This document shows positions 36,384 through 45,396 of a stretch of DNA of 64,000 nt, one piece after another (within the stretch, counting starts at the first letter, position 1; each line of letters begins with the position of its first letter). The DNA is taken from assembly GCA_035565775.1 (NCBI GenBank), contig DATMRW010000025.1:1-64000 (forward strand), written 5' to 3'. Below the pieces are notes generated by a model that was not told the origin of the DNA, searched no databases, and was given only the letters and a program-made list of their open reading frames with translations. Made by a program: the position numbers and the translations under genes. This stretch comes from PRO6 sp035565775 (lineage in GTDB: Bacteria > Pseudomonadota > Alphaproteobacteria > Rhizobiales > Xanthobacteraceae).

Positions 36384-37592
36384 TCAGGCGTTCGCCTTGA
36401 GCGCCTGAAACCCGCGGTCGAGATCGGCCTTGAGGTCGTCGAGATTCTCCAGGCCGATGTGGAAGCGCAGCGTCGGGCCGGCCGGCGCCCACTTCGTCGC
36501 GGTGCGGTAGCTCGCGCAATCGAACGGGATCACAAGGCTTTCGAAGCCGCCCCACGAATAGCCCATGCCGAACAGCGCCAGGGTGTTGAGGAAGGCATCG
36601 ACCGCCTTCTGCGACACCGGCCTCAGCTCGATGCTGAAAAGACCGCTCGCGCCGGTGAAATCCCGTTTCCAGATGGCATGGCCGGGATCGCTCTCGAGCG
36701 CCGGATGCATCACGCGGGCGACCTCCGGGCGGTTTTGCAGCCAGCGTGAGATTTCGAGGCCGGCGGCTTGATGGTGGGCGAGGCGCACCGCCATTGTGCG
36801 CAGGCCGCGCATCGCGAGGAAAATATCGTCGGGGCTGGCGCAGACGCCGAGCGCGCGAATGCCGTCGGCGATCTTCGGCCAGGTTTTAGCATTGGCGGCG
36901 ATGGTGCCGAACATGATGTCGGAATGGCCGCCGATATATTTTGTGCCGGCCTGCAGGCTGATGTCGACGCCCTGATCGAGCGAGCGGTGATAGAGCGGCG
37001 TCGCCCAGGTGTTGTCGTCGATGACGATGACGTTGTGCGCGTGCGCGACGGCGGCAATCGCCGGAATGTCCACCATCTCGAACGACTGCGAGCCGGGCGC
37101 CTCCACCAGGATCGCGCGCGTGTTCGGGCGGATCAGTGCCCTGATGCCGTCGCCGATCAGCGGGTCGAAATAGGTCGTGTCGATGCCGAGACGGCGCAGC
37201 ATCGTGTCGCAGAAATGCCGGGTCGGCCGATAGACGCTGTCGACGACAAGAAGATGGTCGCCGGCACTCAGCACCGCGAGGAGGGCGGTCGAGATCGCCG
37301 CAAGGCCCGAGGGCGCAAAGCCGACGCCGACGCAGTTCGGCCCCTCCAGCGCCATCAAAGCCTTTTGCAGCGCCTTAGTCGTCGGTGTGCCGTGGCGGCC
37401 ATACTGATAGGTACCGCGATGCTCGCGCAGATCCTCGGCCGTGGAAAACAGCACGGTGGAGCCGCGCACCACGGGAGGATTGACGAAGCCGTGCTGGGCG
37501 ATGGTGTCGCGGCCGCCGACCACGAGTTCGGTTTCTGCTGCAAGCGGAGACCGCTTGTCCCCGAGGTCTGGTTTGCTGATGGTCACGGTCAC
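36384..37592 (-). CDS. metC: Cystathionine beta-lyase
   Basis: PLP enzyme that cleaves cystathionine to homocysteine, pyruvate and ammonia. 402 residues from a GTG start. Cys/Met-metabolism fold type I: YQYGRHGTPTTKALQKAL near residue 62, GFAPSGLAAISTALLA, the Asp that binds the PLP ring in VIVIDDNTWATP, and the Schiff-base lysine in LQAGTKYIGGHSD. It is convergent with the LAB_N gene (6-bp gap) and divergent from aapJ. The position beside a sulfur-independent amino-acid transporter recalls rhizobial gene order. No frameshift. Confidence 0.93.
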   Translation of the reverse strand: MTVTISKPDLGDKRSPLAAETELVVGGRDTIAQHGFVNPPVVRGSTVLFSTAEDLREHRGTYQYGRHGTPTTKALQKALMALEGPNCVGVGFAPSGLAAISTALLAVLSAGDHLLVVDSVYRPTRHFCDTMLRRLGIDTTYFDPLIGDGIRALIRPNTRAILVEAPGSQSFEMVDIPAIAAVAHAHNVIVIDDNTWATPLYHRSLDQGVDISLQAGTKYIGGHSDIMFGTIAANAKTWPKIADGIRALGVCASPDDIFLAMRGLRTMAVRLAHHQAAGLEISRWLQNRPEVARVMHPALESDPGHAIWKRDFTGASGLFSIELRPVSQKAVDAFLNTLALFGMGYSWGGFESLVIPFDCASYRTATKWAPAGPTLRFHIGLENLDDLKADLDRGFQALKANA

Positions 37593-37888
37593 GCACCCGT
37601 ATTGTTGAGCCGATTCGGTTTATTATCATGACTGCGATCGATTGCGAGCGCGAGGGCGGATGCTTTTCGCGCGTCGGATACTGGCTGAGGTCTGCGTCCG
37701 TATTTCAGCCGCAAGGCGAGCGGCGAGTTGGCGTCAACCCCTTGACCGGCCCGGACTATCGTTCTGTTATGGGGCAATTGTTGAGGAATCGCACTGTCTT
37801 CGAGGACAAGGCTCTGAGGAATCGTCTCGATCTCCTGCGCGCGGCGCGCGTTCCGCAGCCCTTAGGATCGCTCGTGAAAGGTCTGATC
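37593..37888. promoter_or_regulatory. metC / aapJ divergent control region
   Basis: About 296 bp between divergent starts. A 10-bp direct repeat TGAGGAATCG occurs at 37782 and 37815, 33 bp apart, on the aapJ side. An upstream in-frame extension of aapJ exists but lacks family similarity. Confidence 0.45.
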
Positions 37889-38908
37889 ATGAAACGAATT
37901 AGTCTGCTGTTCTCAGTTGCATTCGCGGCCAGCCTCGCGGCGGGCGCCGCCTCGGCGCAGACCCTGAAGACTGTAACTGATCGCGGCATGCTGTCCTGCG
38001 GGGTCAGCCAGGGGCTTCCGGGCTTCTCCTCGCCCGACGACAAGGGCAACTGGACCGGGCTCGATGTCGATATCTGCCGCGCCGTTGCCGCCGCCGTCCT
38101 GAACGATCCGACCAAGGTGAAGTTCGTTCCGCTCTCGGCCAAGGACCGCTTCACCGCGCTGCAGTCGGGCGAGATCGACCTGTTGTCGCGCAACTCGACC
38201 TGGATCCTGTCGCGCGATACGTCGCTCGGTTTCAATTATACCGGCATCAACTATTTCGACGGCCAGGGCTTTATGGTCCGCAAGGCGCTCAAGGTGAACT
38301 CGGCGCTGGAGCTCAACAGCGCCTCGGTCTGCGTGCAGACCGGCACCACCAACGAGCAGAACGTCGGCGACTACTTCAAGGCCAACAACATGAAGTATGA
38401 GCTGATCGCCTTCTCCACGGCCGATGAGGCGATCAAGGCCTATGAGTCGGGCCGCTGCGACGTGTTCACCTCGGACGTCTCGCAGCTCTATGCGATGCGC
38501 CTTAAATTCGCCGCCCCCAATGACCACGCTGTTCTGCCCGAAGTCATTTCCAAGGAGCCGCTCGGGCCGGTGGTGCGCCACGGCGACGATCAGTGGTTCG
38601 ACATCGTGAAGTGGACGCTGTTCGCGATGATCAATGCAGAAGAGCTCGGCATCACCCAGAAGAACGTCGAGGATCAGGCGAAGTCCTCGCCCAAGCCCGA
38701 GGTCAAGCGCATGCTTGGCACCGACGGCAATCTCGGCGAAACCCTGGGGCTGTCGCGGGACTGGGTGGTGCGGATCGTCAAGGCCGTCGGCAACTACGGC
38801 GAGTCCTTTGACCGCAATGTCGGCGCCGGCTCCAAGCTGCAGATCGCGCGCGGATTGAACAAGCTCTGGAATCAGGGCGGCATTCTCTACGCGCCGCCGA
38901 TCCGCTGA
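37889..38908 (+). CDS. aapJ: General L-amino-acid ABC transporter, periplasmic binding protein
   Basis: Captures many L-amino acids in the periplasm for the AapQMP channel. 339 residues. A signal peptide (about 1-23, ending AASAQ) is followed by TLKTVTDRGMLSCGVSQGLP, then a family 3 solute-binding fold with LDVDICRAVAAAV and YESGRCDVFTSDVSQL. ATG 37889 follows GAAAGG; upstream in-frame codons are not homologous. The gene is the first of aapJQMP and 20 bp before aapQ. Confidence 0.95.
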   Translation: MKRISLLFSVAFAASLAAGAASAQTLKTVTDRGMLSCGVSQGLPGFSSPDDKGNWTGLDVDICRAVAAAVLNDPTKVKFVPLSAKDRFTALQSGEIDLLSRNSTWILSRDTSLGFNYTGINYFDGQGFMVRKALKVNSALELNSASVCVQTGTTNEQNVGDYFKANNMKYELIAFSTADEAIKAYESGRCDVFTSDVSQLYAMRLKFAAPNDHAVLPEVISKEPLGPVVRHGDDQWFDIVKWTLFAMINAEELGITQKNVEDQAKSSPKPEVKRMLGTDGNLGETLGLSRDWVVRIVKAVGNYGESFDRNVGAGSKLQIARGLNKLWNQGGILYAPPIR

Positions 38909-38928
38909 CCGGCGCGCAGGGACGCGCT

Positions 38929-40134
38929 ATGGCGATCGACGCGCGCAAACCCCCGCTTCAACCGGGGGCGCGGATCAAGCGTATCGCCGGTGGCGGAACA
39001 AGCTGGGCGGGGCTTTTCGTTCAGCTTGGCGTTCTCATGCTGGTTCTGTGGATCGGCTATGAGATCGTCGCCAATGTGAGGGCGAACCTGCGCACGCAGG
39101 GCATTGCCTCGGGCTTCGGATTTTTGGCCAATCCCGCCGGCTTCAGCATCAGCCAGACGCTGATCCCGTATTCCGAATCCGATAGCTACGCGCGGGTTTT
39201 TCTCGTCGGCCTGATCAATACGCTCGTCGTTTCCGCGATCGGCATCGTGATCGCGACGATCATCGGTTTCGCCGTCGGCCTCGGCCGGCTGTCGCCGAAC
39301 TGGCTTTTGTCGCGGCTCGCCGGCGGCTATGTCGAGCTGATCCGCAACCTGCCGCTGCTCTACCAGATCCTGTTCTGGTATCTCGCCGTGCTCGGCGCGC
39401 TGCCGGGTCCGCGGCAGAGCCTGTCGCCGATCAGCGGTGTCTTCCTCAGCAATCGCGGCATCGTCGTGCCGCGGCCGATCCCGCAGGACAGCTTTGCGTT
39501 TTTCTGCTGCGCGCTGCTCCTCGCCATTATCGTGGCCTTTGCGCTGCGCGCCTATGCCCGGCGGGCGCTGTTCCGGGAAGGCCGCGTGGTCCGCGTCTGG
39601 CCCTATGCGCTCGCGGTCCTGATCGGCCTGCCGGCGCTGGCGGCGGCGGTGTTCGGCACCCCGCTGCATCTTGAATTGCCGGTGCTGCGCGGCTTCAATT
39701 TCGCGGGCGGGGCGCGTGTGCTGCCGGAGTTCGTCGCGCTCACGATTGCGCTCTCGACCTACACCGCCGCCTTCATCGCGGAAAACGTCCGCTCCGGGGT
39801 GCAGTCGGTGCAGCAGGGGCAGTGGGAGGCGGGGCAGTCGCTCGGCCTGTCACGCGGGCAGTTGCTGCGGCTCATCGTGGTGCCGCAGGCGATGCGCGTG
39901 ATCCTGCCGCCGCTGACGAACCAGTATCTCAACCTGACGAAAAACTCGTCGCTGGCGGTCGCGGTCGGCTATCCTGATCTGTTCTCGGTGTTCGCCGGCA
40001 CGACGCTGAGCCAGACCGGACAGGCGATCGAAATCATCGCCATGACCATGGCGGTCTATCTCCTGATCTCGCTCGTCACCTCGGCGCTGATGAGCGTCTA
40101 TGGCTGGCGCATCAACCGGATGGGCGCATCATGA
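38929..40134 (+). CDS. aapQ: General L-amino-acid ABC transporter permease AapQ
   Basis: Inner-membrane channel subunit, 401 residues. HisM-type permease split by a periplasmic insertion: membrane segments at about 25-45, 90-120, then YVELIRNLPLLYQILFWYLA, a long middle section and a final core with EAGQSLGLSRGQLLRLIVVPQA, the cytoplasmic EAA loop that docks on the ATPase. Length fits rhizobial AapQ. It overlaps aapM by 4 bp (ATGA). Confidence 0.94.
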   Translation: MAIDARKPPLQPGARIKRIAGGGTSWAGLFVQLGVLMLVLWIGYEIVANVRANLRTQGIASGFGFLANPAGFSISQTLIPYSESDSYARVFLVGLINTLVVSAIGIVIATIIGFAVGLGRLSPNWLLSRLAGGYVELIRNLPLLYQILFWYLAVLGALPGPRQSLSPISGVFLSNRGIVVPRPIPQDSFAFFCCALLLAIIVAFALRAYARRALFREGRVVRVWPYALAVLIGLPALAAAVFGTPLHLELPVLRGFNFAGGARVLPEFVALTIALSTYTAAFIAENVRSGVQSVQQGQWEAGQSLGLSRGQLLRLIVVPQAMRVILPPLTNQYLNLTKNSSLAVAVGYPDLFSVFAGTTLSQTGQAIEIIAMTMAVYLLISLVTSALMSVYGWRINRMGAS

Positions 40135-41645
40135 GCGACGCCAGCATGACCTTTGTCCGCCACCAGCCTGCAGCCGAGCGCAGCGCGCCGGTGACGACGA
40201 CCGGCGCCATCGGCTGGGCGAGGGCGCGCCTGTTCAATTCGCCGGGCAACATTCTGATCACGTTCATCGGCGCCGTGATCCTGTGGCTGGTGATCGAGCC
40301 GACGATCCGCTTCCTCTTTGTCGATGCGGTGTGGCAGGGCGCGGACCGCAATGCCTGCCTCGCCGAGACGGCGGGCCGCCCGGTGGGGGCGTGCTGGCCG
40401 TTCATTCACGCCAAGCTCGGCCAGTTCATCTACGGCTTCTATCCCGAGGCGCAGCGCTGGCGGGTCAACATCGTGTTCGCATTGGCGGCGATCTTGCTCC
40501 TGCCGCTCCTCATTCCCCGCGTGCCGGGCAAGGCGCTGAACGCGGCGTTGTTCTTCATCGCGTTTCCCGTCATCGCCTTTTTCCTGCTGCACGGCGGCGG
40601 GCTGAACGGTTTTGCGGTGAGCTGGCTCGCTACCATCCTCTCCGGCCTTACGACTAACATCAGCGGCGTCGGCGCGGCGCTCACCGGCTACGCGGGGGCT
40701 GCGACGATTGCGCCGCTGGGAGCGGTGGCCGCGGCCCTCGGCGTTGTCGTCTCGGGGATCGGCAGCGCGCTGGCGCTCGTCATCACGCCGCTCGTCCTGC
40801 TGAACGATGCGCTGGCAGTCTCGGTGCGGCCGCTGTGGAACGACTTCTTCATCACCGCTGTCGTCGTCTCGGTGCTGCTCGCGCTGTTCGCCGGCGGCCT
40901 GCGGACGCTCGTGAAGAGCGCTGTTGCCTTCGCCGCCATCGGCCTCGTGATGGCGATGCTCGACCTTGCCCATGGCGGCCTGCCGATTGTCGGCACGCGC
41001 GAGTGGGGCGGCCTACTGGTTACACTGGTGGTGTCGGTGACGGGCATTGTCGCCTCGATGCCGGTTGGCATGGCGCTGGCGCTCGGCCGCCGCTCGCGCA
41101 TTCCGCTGATCAAAATGTTTTCGGTGGTGTTCATCGAATTCTGGCGCGGCGTGCCGCTGATCACGGTGCTGTTTTTTGCGACCTACATGCTGCCGCTGTT
41201 CATGGCCGGCAATTTCACGATCGATGGCCTCGTGCGGGTGCTGATCGGCATCGCGCTGTTTGCCGGAGCCTATAACGCCGAAATCATCCGCGGCGGCTTC
41301 GCCGCGATCCCGCGCGGGCAGGCGGAGGCCGCAACCGCGCTCGGCCTCTCGCGCTGGAAAACCATCCGCCTCGTGCTGATGCCGCAGGCGCTGCGCCACG
41401 TCATCCCGTCGCTGGTCAACAGCTTCATCGCGCTGTTCAAGGATACGACGCTGGTGCTGATCGTCTCGATCTTCGATCTGCTCGGCCAGTTGCGTGCGGC
41501 CTTTGCCGATCCGAACTGGGCGACGCCGACGACGGTGTTCACCGGCTTTGCCTTTACCGGCATCATCTATTTTGTGATTTGCTTTGCGATGTCCCGCTAC
41601 TCGCTGTTTGTCGAGCGGCGGCTGAATGCGCATCGCCGGCGATAG
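40131..41645 (+). CDS. aapM: General L-amino-acid ABC transporter permease AapM with a large insertion
   Basis: Second channel subunit. The ends match AapM: NSPGNILITFIGAVILWLV near the start, VPGKALNAALFFIAFPVIAF, and from residue 283 GLPIVGTREWGGLLVTLVVS through the EAA loop EAATALGLSRWKTIRLVLMP. At 504 residues it is about 100 longer than the rhizobial AapM I know (about 380-435). The excess lies in residues about 157-282, which carry three to four extra hydrophobic stretches rich in Ala/Gly. The frame is open and codon use unchanged, so it is a genuine insertion or a lineage variant. It overlaps aapQ by 4 bp. Confidence 0.9.
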   Translation: MSDASMTFVRHQPAAERSAPVTTTGAIGWARARLFNSPGNILITFIGAVILWLVIEPTIRFLFVDAVWQGADRNACLAETAGRPVGACWPFIHAKLGQFIYGFYPEAQRWRVNIVFALAAILLLPLLIPRVPGKALNAALFFIAFPVIAFFLLHGGGLNGFAVSWLATILSGLTTNISGVGAALTGYAGAATIAPLGAVAAALGVVVSGIGSALALVITPLVLLNDALAVSVRPLWNDFFITAVVVSVLLALFAGGLRTLVKSAVAFAAIGLVMAMLDLAHGGLPIVGTREWGGLLVTLVVSVTGIVASMPVGMALALGRRSRIPLIKMFSVVFIEFWRGVPLITVLFFATYMLPLFMAGNFTIDGLVRVLIGIALFAGAYNAEIIRGGFAAIPRGQAEAATALGLSRWKTIRLVLMPQALRHVIPSLVNSFIALFKDTTLVLIVSIFDLLGQLRAAFADPNWATPTTVFTGFAFTGIIYFVICFAMSRYSLFVERRLNAHRRR

Positions 41646-41656
41646 AAGGAAAAGCG

Positions 41657-42397
41657 ATGTCAGCAGACCCGATCGTGACAATCGCGGGCCTCAACAAGTG
41701 GTTCGGCGAATTCCATGTGCTCCGCGATATCGATCTCGATGTCGCGCGCGGCGCGCGGATCGTGATCTGCGGCCCCTCCGGTTCGGGCAAGTCGACCCTG
41801 ATCCGCTGCATCAACGGGCTCGAGGAGTTTCAGGAGGGCCGGATCACGGTCGACGGAACCCTGCTGGGGCCGAACGGCGGCGGCGCGGACGCCGTGCGCC
41901 GCGATGTCGGCATGGTGTTCCAGAATTTCAACCTGTTCCCGCATCTCACCGTGCTCGACAATTGCACGCTGGCGCCGATCTTCGTGCGCAAGATGCCGAA
42001 GAAGGAAGCCGAGGAGCAGGCGATGAAGTTTCTCGAGCGCGTGCGTATCCCGGACAAGGCCGACAAGTTTCCTGGCCAGATTTCCGGCGGCCAGCAGCAG
42101 CGCGTCGCCATCGCCCGCGCGCTGACGATGAACCCGAAGATCATGCTGTTCGACGAGCCGACGTCGGCGCTCGATCCCGAGATGGTCAAGGAAGTGCTCG
42201 ACACCATGGTGGATCTTGCGTCCGAGGGCATGACGATGCTGGTCGTCACCCACGAAATGGGATTTGCCAAGGAGGTCGCCGACCGCGTGGTGTTCATGGA
42301 CGACGGCCAGATCGTCGAGATGAACGCGCCGCAAGAGTTTTTCGGCAATCCGCAGCACGCCCGGACAAAACTCTTCCTCAGCCAGATTTTGCGCTGA
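41657..42397 (+). CDS. aapP: General L-amino-acid ABC transporter ATP-binding protein
   Basis: ATPase of the Aap uptake system, 246 residues. Walker A GPSGSGKSTLI (residues about 37-47), Q-loop MVFQNFNLFPH, signature ISGGQQQRVAIARA, Walker B IMLFDEPTSALDP and switch histidine VVTHEMGF are all intact. GAAGGA lies before ATG 41657. It closes the aapJQMP operon and is followed by a bidirectional terminator shared with cysK. Confidence 0.96.
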   Translation: MSADPIVTIAGLNKWFGEFHVLRDIDLDVARGARIVICGPSGSGKSTLIRCINGLEEFQEGRITVDGTLLGPNGGGADAVRRDVGMVFQNFNLFPHLTVLDNCTLAPIFVRKMPKKEAEEQAMKFLERVRIPDKADKFPGQISGGQQQRVAIARALTMNPKIMLFDEPTSALDPEMVKEVLDTMVDLASEGMTMLVVTHEMGFAKEVADRVVFMDDGQIVEMNAPQEFFGNPQHARTKLFLSQILR

Positions 42398-42424
42398 TCC
42401 CGAGGCGCGCATCGAGACCGCAAA

Positions 42425-42459
42425 AGAAAAACGGCGCGCTGTTCGCACGCCGTTTTTCT
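42425..42459. terminator. Bidirectional terminator between aapP and cysK
   Basis: A 12-bp perfect stem (AGAAAAACGGCG / CGCCGTTTTTCT) with an 11-nt loop has T-runs in both directions and lies between convergent genes. Confidence 0.92.
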
Positions 42460-42477
42460 TTTTCTGATGTTGCTCGA

Positions 42478-43515
42478 TCAGACTTTCTCGAAGGGAACGC
42501 TGATCGTGCTCTTGCGCTCCAGCCATTCCGGCACCGGCAGGTTCTTGCTGCGCATGAAATCCGGGTTGAACAGCTTTGACTGATAGCGCGTGCCGTAGTC
42601 GCACAGCACGGTGACGATGGTGTGGCCGGGGCCGAGGTCCTTGGCGAGGCGCACGGCGCCGGCGATGTTGATGCCGGTCGAGCCGCCGACGCAAAGGCCT
42701 TCGTTCAGCAACAGGTCATAGACGGTCTTGACCGCGTCCTCGTCGGAAATCTGGTAGGCGTCATCGATCACCGCGCCTTCGAGATTGGCGGTGATGCGGC
42801 CCTGGCCGATGCCTTCGGTGATCGACGATCCTTCGGCCTTGAGCGTGCCGGTCTTGTAATAGCTGTACAGCGCCGAGCCCATCGGATCGGCAAGGGCGAT
42901 CCGGATCTTCGGATTGAATTTCTTCAGGCCGAGCGAAACGCCGGCCAGCGTGCCGCCGGAGCCGACGGAGGCGACGAAACCGTCGATCTTGCCGTCGGTC
43001 TGCGCCCAGATTTCCGGCGCGGTCGTCTCGATATGGGCACGGCGGTTGGCGGTGTTGTCGAACTGGTTGGCCCAGATCGCGCCGTTCTTCTCGGTCTTGG
43101 CAAGCTGCTCGGCAAGGCGCGCCGAGAGTTTGACGTAGTTGTTCGGGTTGGCATAGGGCACCGCGGGCGACTCGATCAGTTCGGCGCCGCACAGCCGGAG
43201 CATGTCCTTCTTTTCCTGGCTCTGCGTCTCAGGAATGACGATGACCGTGCGGTAGCCGAGCGCGTCGGCGACCAGCGCAAGGCCGATGCCGGTATTTCCC
43301 GCCGTGCCTTCGACGACGACGCCGCCCGGCTTGAGCAGGCCGCGCTCGACCGCGTCGCGAATGATGAACAGCGCCGCGCGATCCTTGACCGACTGGCCGG
43401 GATTCATGAACTCGGCCTTGCCGTAGATCGTGCATCCGGTGGCTTCGGAGGCGTGCTTGAGCTTGATCAGGGGCGTATTGCCGATCGCTTCGATGACGTC
43501 TTTGTAGGTGTTCAT
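42478..43515 (-). CDS. cysK: Cysteine synthase A (O-acetylserine sulfhydrylase)
   Basis: Makes cysteine from O-acetylserine and sulfide with PLP. 345 residues from ATG 43515 (MNTYKDVIEAIGNTPLIKLK). The PLP lysine is in NPGQSVKDRAA, the phosphate-binding loop in VGSGGTLAG, and substrate loops are EGTAGNTGIG and VGGSTGIN. The C-terminal extension beyond the usual 310-320 residues (QSKLFNPDFMRSKNLPVP) is a feature of rhizobial CysK, as I recall. Upstream in-frame codons up to 43764 are not homologous. It is convergent with aapP. Confidence 0.93.
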   Translation of the reverse strand: MNTYKDVIEAIGNTPLIKLKHASEATGCTIYGKAEFMNPGQSVKDRAALFIIRDAVERGLLKPGGVVVEGTAGNTGIGLALVADALGYRTVIVIPETQSQEKKDMLRLCGAELIESPAVPYANPNNYVKLSARLAEQLAKTEKNGAIWANQFDNTANRRAHIETTAPEIWAQTDGKIDGFVASVGSGGTLAGVSLGLKKFNPKIRIALADPMGSALYSYYKTGTLKAEGSSITEGIGQGRITANLEGAVIDDAYQISDEDAVKTVYDLLLNEGLCVGGSTGINIAGAVRLAKDLGPGHTIVTVLCDYGTRYQSKLFNPDFMRSKNLPVPEWLERKSTISVPFEKV

Positions 43516-43836
43516 GGCGCCGAGCGTTGCAGTGGTGATTGATGACGGATGTGCGACCCTAGTGGACGCGCGCAGGGGCGACAAGTGCGCAGGTGAATTG
43601 AGCAGAATCATTCCCCGGAAGCTGCCCGATTGAGGCGGAAACGGTCTCAAAATGGCCATTTCGCAACCTAAAATCTTTGTAATGTAGCTTCCGTCTGACA
43701 GAGATGCTGCGGACACGTTTGAACTTGAGCCCATAGAACAAGGCTTTTTGTCACGGCCGGACACGCTGGCGGTGATCGTCCGCGAGCGCGCCGTTATCCC
43801 CGCGCAGCCTGTGCGGCATCACAATCCCCAGTTAGA
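43516..43836. promoter_or_regulatory. Divergent intergenic region cysK / efflux operon
   Basis: About 321 bp. A 12-bp perfect palindrome AAATGGCCATTT occurs at 43650-43661 and could be an operator for either promoter. No regulator gene is encoded here. No other structure noted. Confidence 0.45.
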
Positions 43837-45396
43837 ATGGCGTGTCTTTCGAAAGAGTCGCGCCTCGTGCCTGAACCCAGTTTTGTGACGAAATCGCCCG
43901 CCCGACGGCTGAGCCGGACGTTCGCCGAAGGCGTCGCTGCGGTTGGCGCCAGGGTGCCGGGCTTCCGCCATGCCGGAACGGCGGCGATCCTTCTTGCGCT
44001 GGCGGGGGCTTCGTCCGGTTGCATTCTGACGACCGATCTGCCCAAGCCCGATCTCGACATTCCGATGCACTATCGCGCGCCGAAGGATGTGCATGCGCCG
44101 ACGCCGTCGATCGACTGGTGGCGCACATTCAATTCGCGCGAGCTGACCCTGCTGATTGAGCAGGCGCAGGAGGCGAATCTGGATATCGCGGCGGCAGCCG
44201 CGCGGATCCGGCAGGCCGATGCCCAGGCGCGGATCACCGGCGCCGCGCTGCTGCCGACTCTGTCGTTGGGCGATCAGGCCTCGCAAAGCCGCAGCTCCGG
44301 CGGTTCCAATAATAACAGCAGCAGCGTGTCGGTAAGCGGGCGCGAGTTCGCAAGCTATTCGACGACCTTGAGTGCAAGCTACCAGATCGACTTCTGGAGC
44401 CAGAATCGCGATGCGCTGCTGGCGGCGCAGGAGAGCGCCGACGCCACGCGCTTCGATCGCGACGTGGTGGCACTGACTTCGCTCGCGGCGGTGGCCACCG
44501 CCTATTTTCAGGTGCTGGTCACGCAGGATCGCCTTCGCATCGCGAGCAACAACATCGCCAGCGCCGAGCGGGTGCTGAACGCCATCCGCCATCGGCTGTC
44601 GGCCGGCACCGGCACGGATCTCGATGTCGCCCAGCAGGAGAGCGTGGTCGCGAACCAGAAGGCGACAGTGCCGCTGCTCCGCCAGACGCTGGCGCAAAAT
44701 ATCAACGCGCTGGCGACGCTGATCGGACGCCCGCCGGAGAGCACCGTGATCAAGGGCGGCTCGCTGGTGCGGATGGTTCCTCCGCGCGTCGCCCCGGGCT
44801 TGCCGTCCGATCTGTTGACGCAGCGACCGGACATCCGGCGCCAGGAATCGCTGCTGGCGTCGGCGACGGCGAATGTCGGCAGCGCCCGCGCGCAGTTTTT
44901 CCCGAACATCACGCTGACGGCGCAGGGCGGCTATCAGAGCGCGGCGCTCTCGGCTTTGTTCACGCCGCAGGCGGCGCTCTACAATGTCGCGGCGGGCCTG
45001 ACCCAGCCGATCTTCGACGGCGGGCGAATTCAGGGTAACTTTGACCTGAGCAAGGCGCGCCAGGAGGAAATGCTGCAGGCCTATCGCAAGACGGTGATCT
45101 CGGCGTTCGCCGATGTCGATAACGCGCTGGTGGCGGTCCGGGAGACGAACGACCGGCTGCGCCTGCAGGCGGACGTCGTCGCCTCGTCGCGGCGGGCGTT
45201 CTCGCTTGCCGAGCAGCAGTTGAAGGCAGGCACCGTCGATATCGTTTCCGTGCTGAACACCCAGCTCACCCTGTTTCAGGCCGAGGACGCGCTGGCGCAG
45301 GCGCGTCTGGCGCGGCTGCTTGCGACCGTCAGTCTCTATCAGGCGCTCGGCGGCGGCTGGGAGCCAAAGCTAAAGGAACCTGTCGATGCTCTTTAA
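43837..45396 (+). CDS. RND efflux outer-membrane lipoprotein (NodT/OprM family)
   Basis: Outer-membrane exit duct, 519 residues. A long N-terminal leader ends with the lipobox LAGASSGC, giving a lipid-anchored Cys near residue 62 (an unusually long pre-sequence; a start nearer the membrane segment is possible). Two OEP repeats follow, with the typical IDWWRTFNSRELTLLIEQA, a second-repeat helix near residue 380, and DVDNALVAVRE. The downstream periplasmic adaptor starts inside its last codons (11-bp overlap), so the tripartite pump is one unit. Confidence 0.9.
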   Translation: MACLSKESRLVPEPSFVTKSPARRLSRTFAEGVAAVGARVPGFRHAGTAAILLALAGASSGCILTTDLPKPDLDIPMHYRAPKDVHAPTPSIDWWRTFNSRELTLLIEQAQEANLDIAAAAARIRQADAQARITGAALLPTLSLGDQASQSRSSGGSNNNSSSVSVSGREFASYSTTLSASYQIDFWSQNRDALLAAQESADATRFDRDVVALTSLAAVATAYFQVLVTQDRLRIASNNIASAERVLNAIRHRLSAGTGTDLDVAQQESVVANQKATVPLLRQTLAQNINALATLIGRPPESTVIKGGSLVRMVPPRVAPGLPSDLLTQRPDIRRQESLLASATANVGSARAQFFPNITLTAQGGYQSAALSALFTPQAALYNVAAGLTQPIFDGGRIQGNFDLSKARQEEMLQAYRKTVISAFADVDNALVAVRETNDRLRLQADVVASSRRAFSLAEQQLKAGTVDIVSVLNTQLTLFQAEDALAQARLARLLATVSLYQALGGGWEPKLKEPVDAL

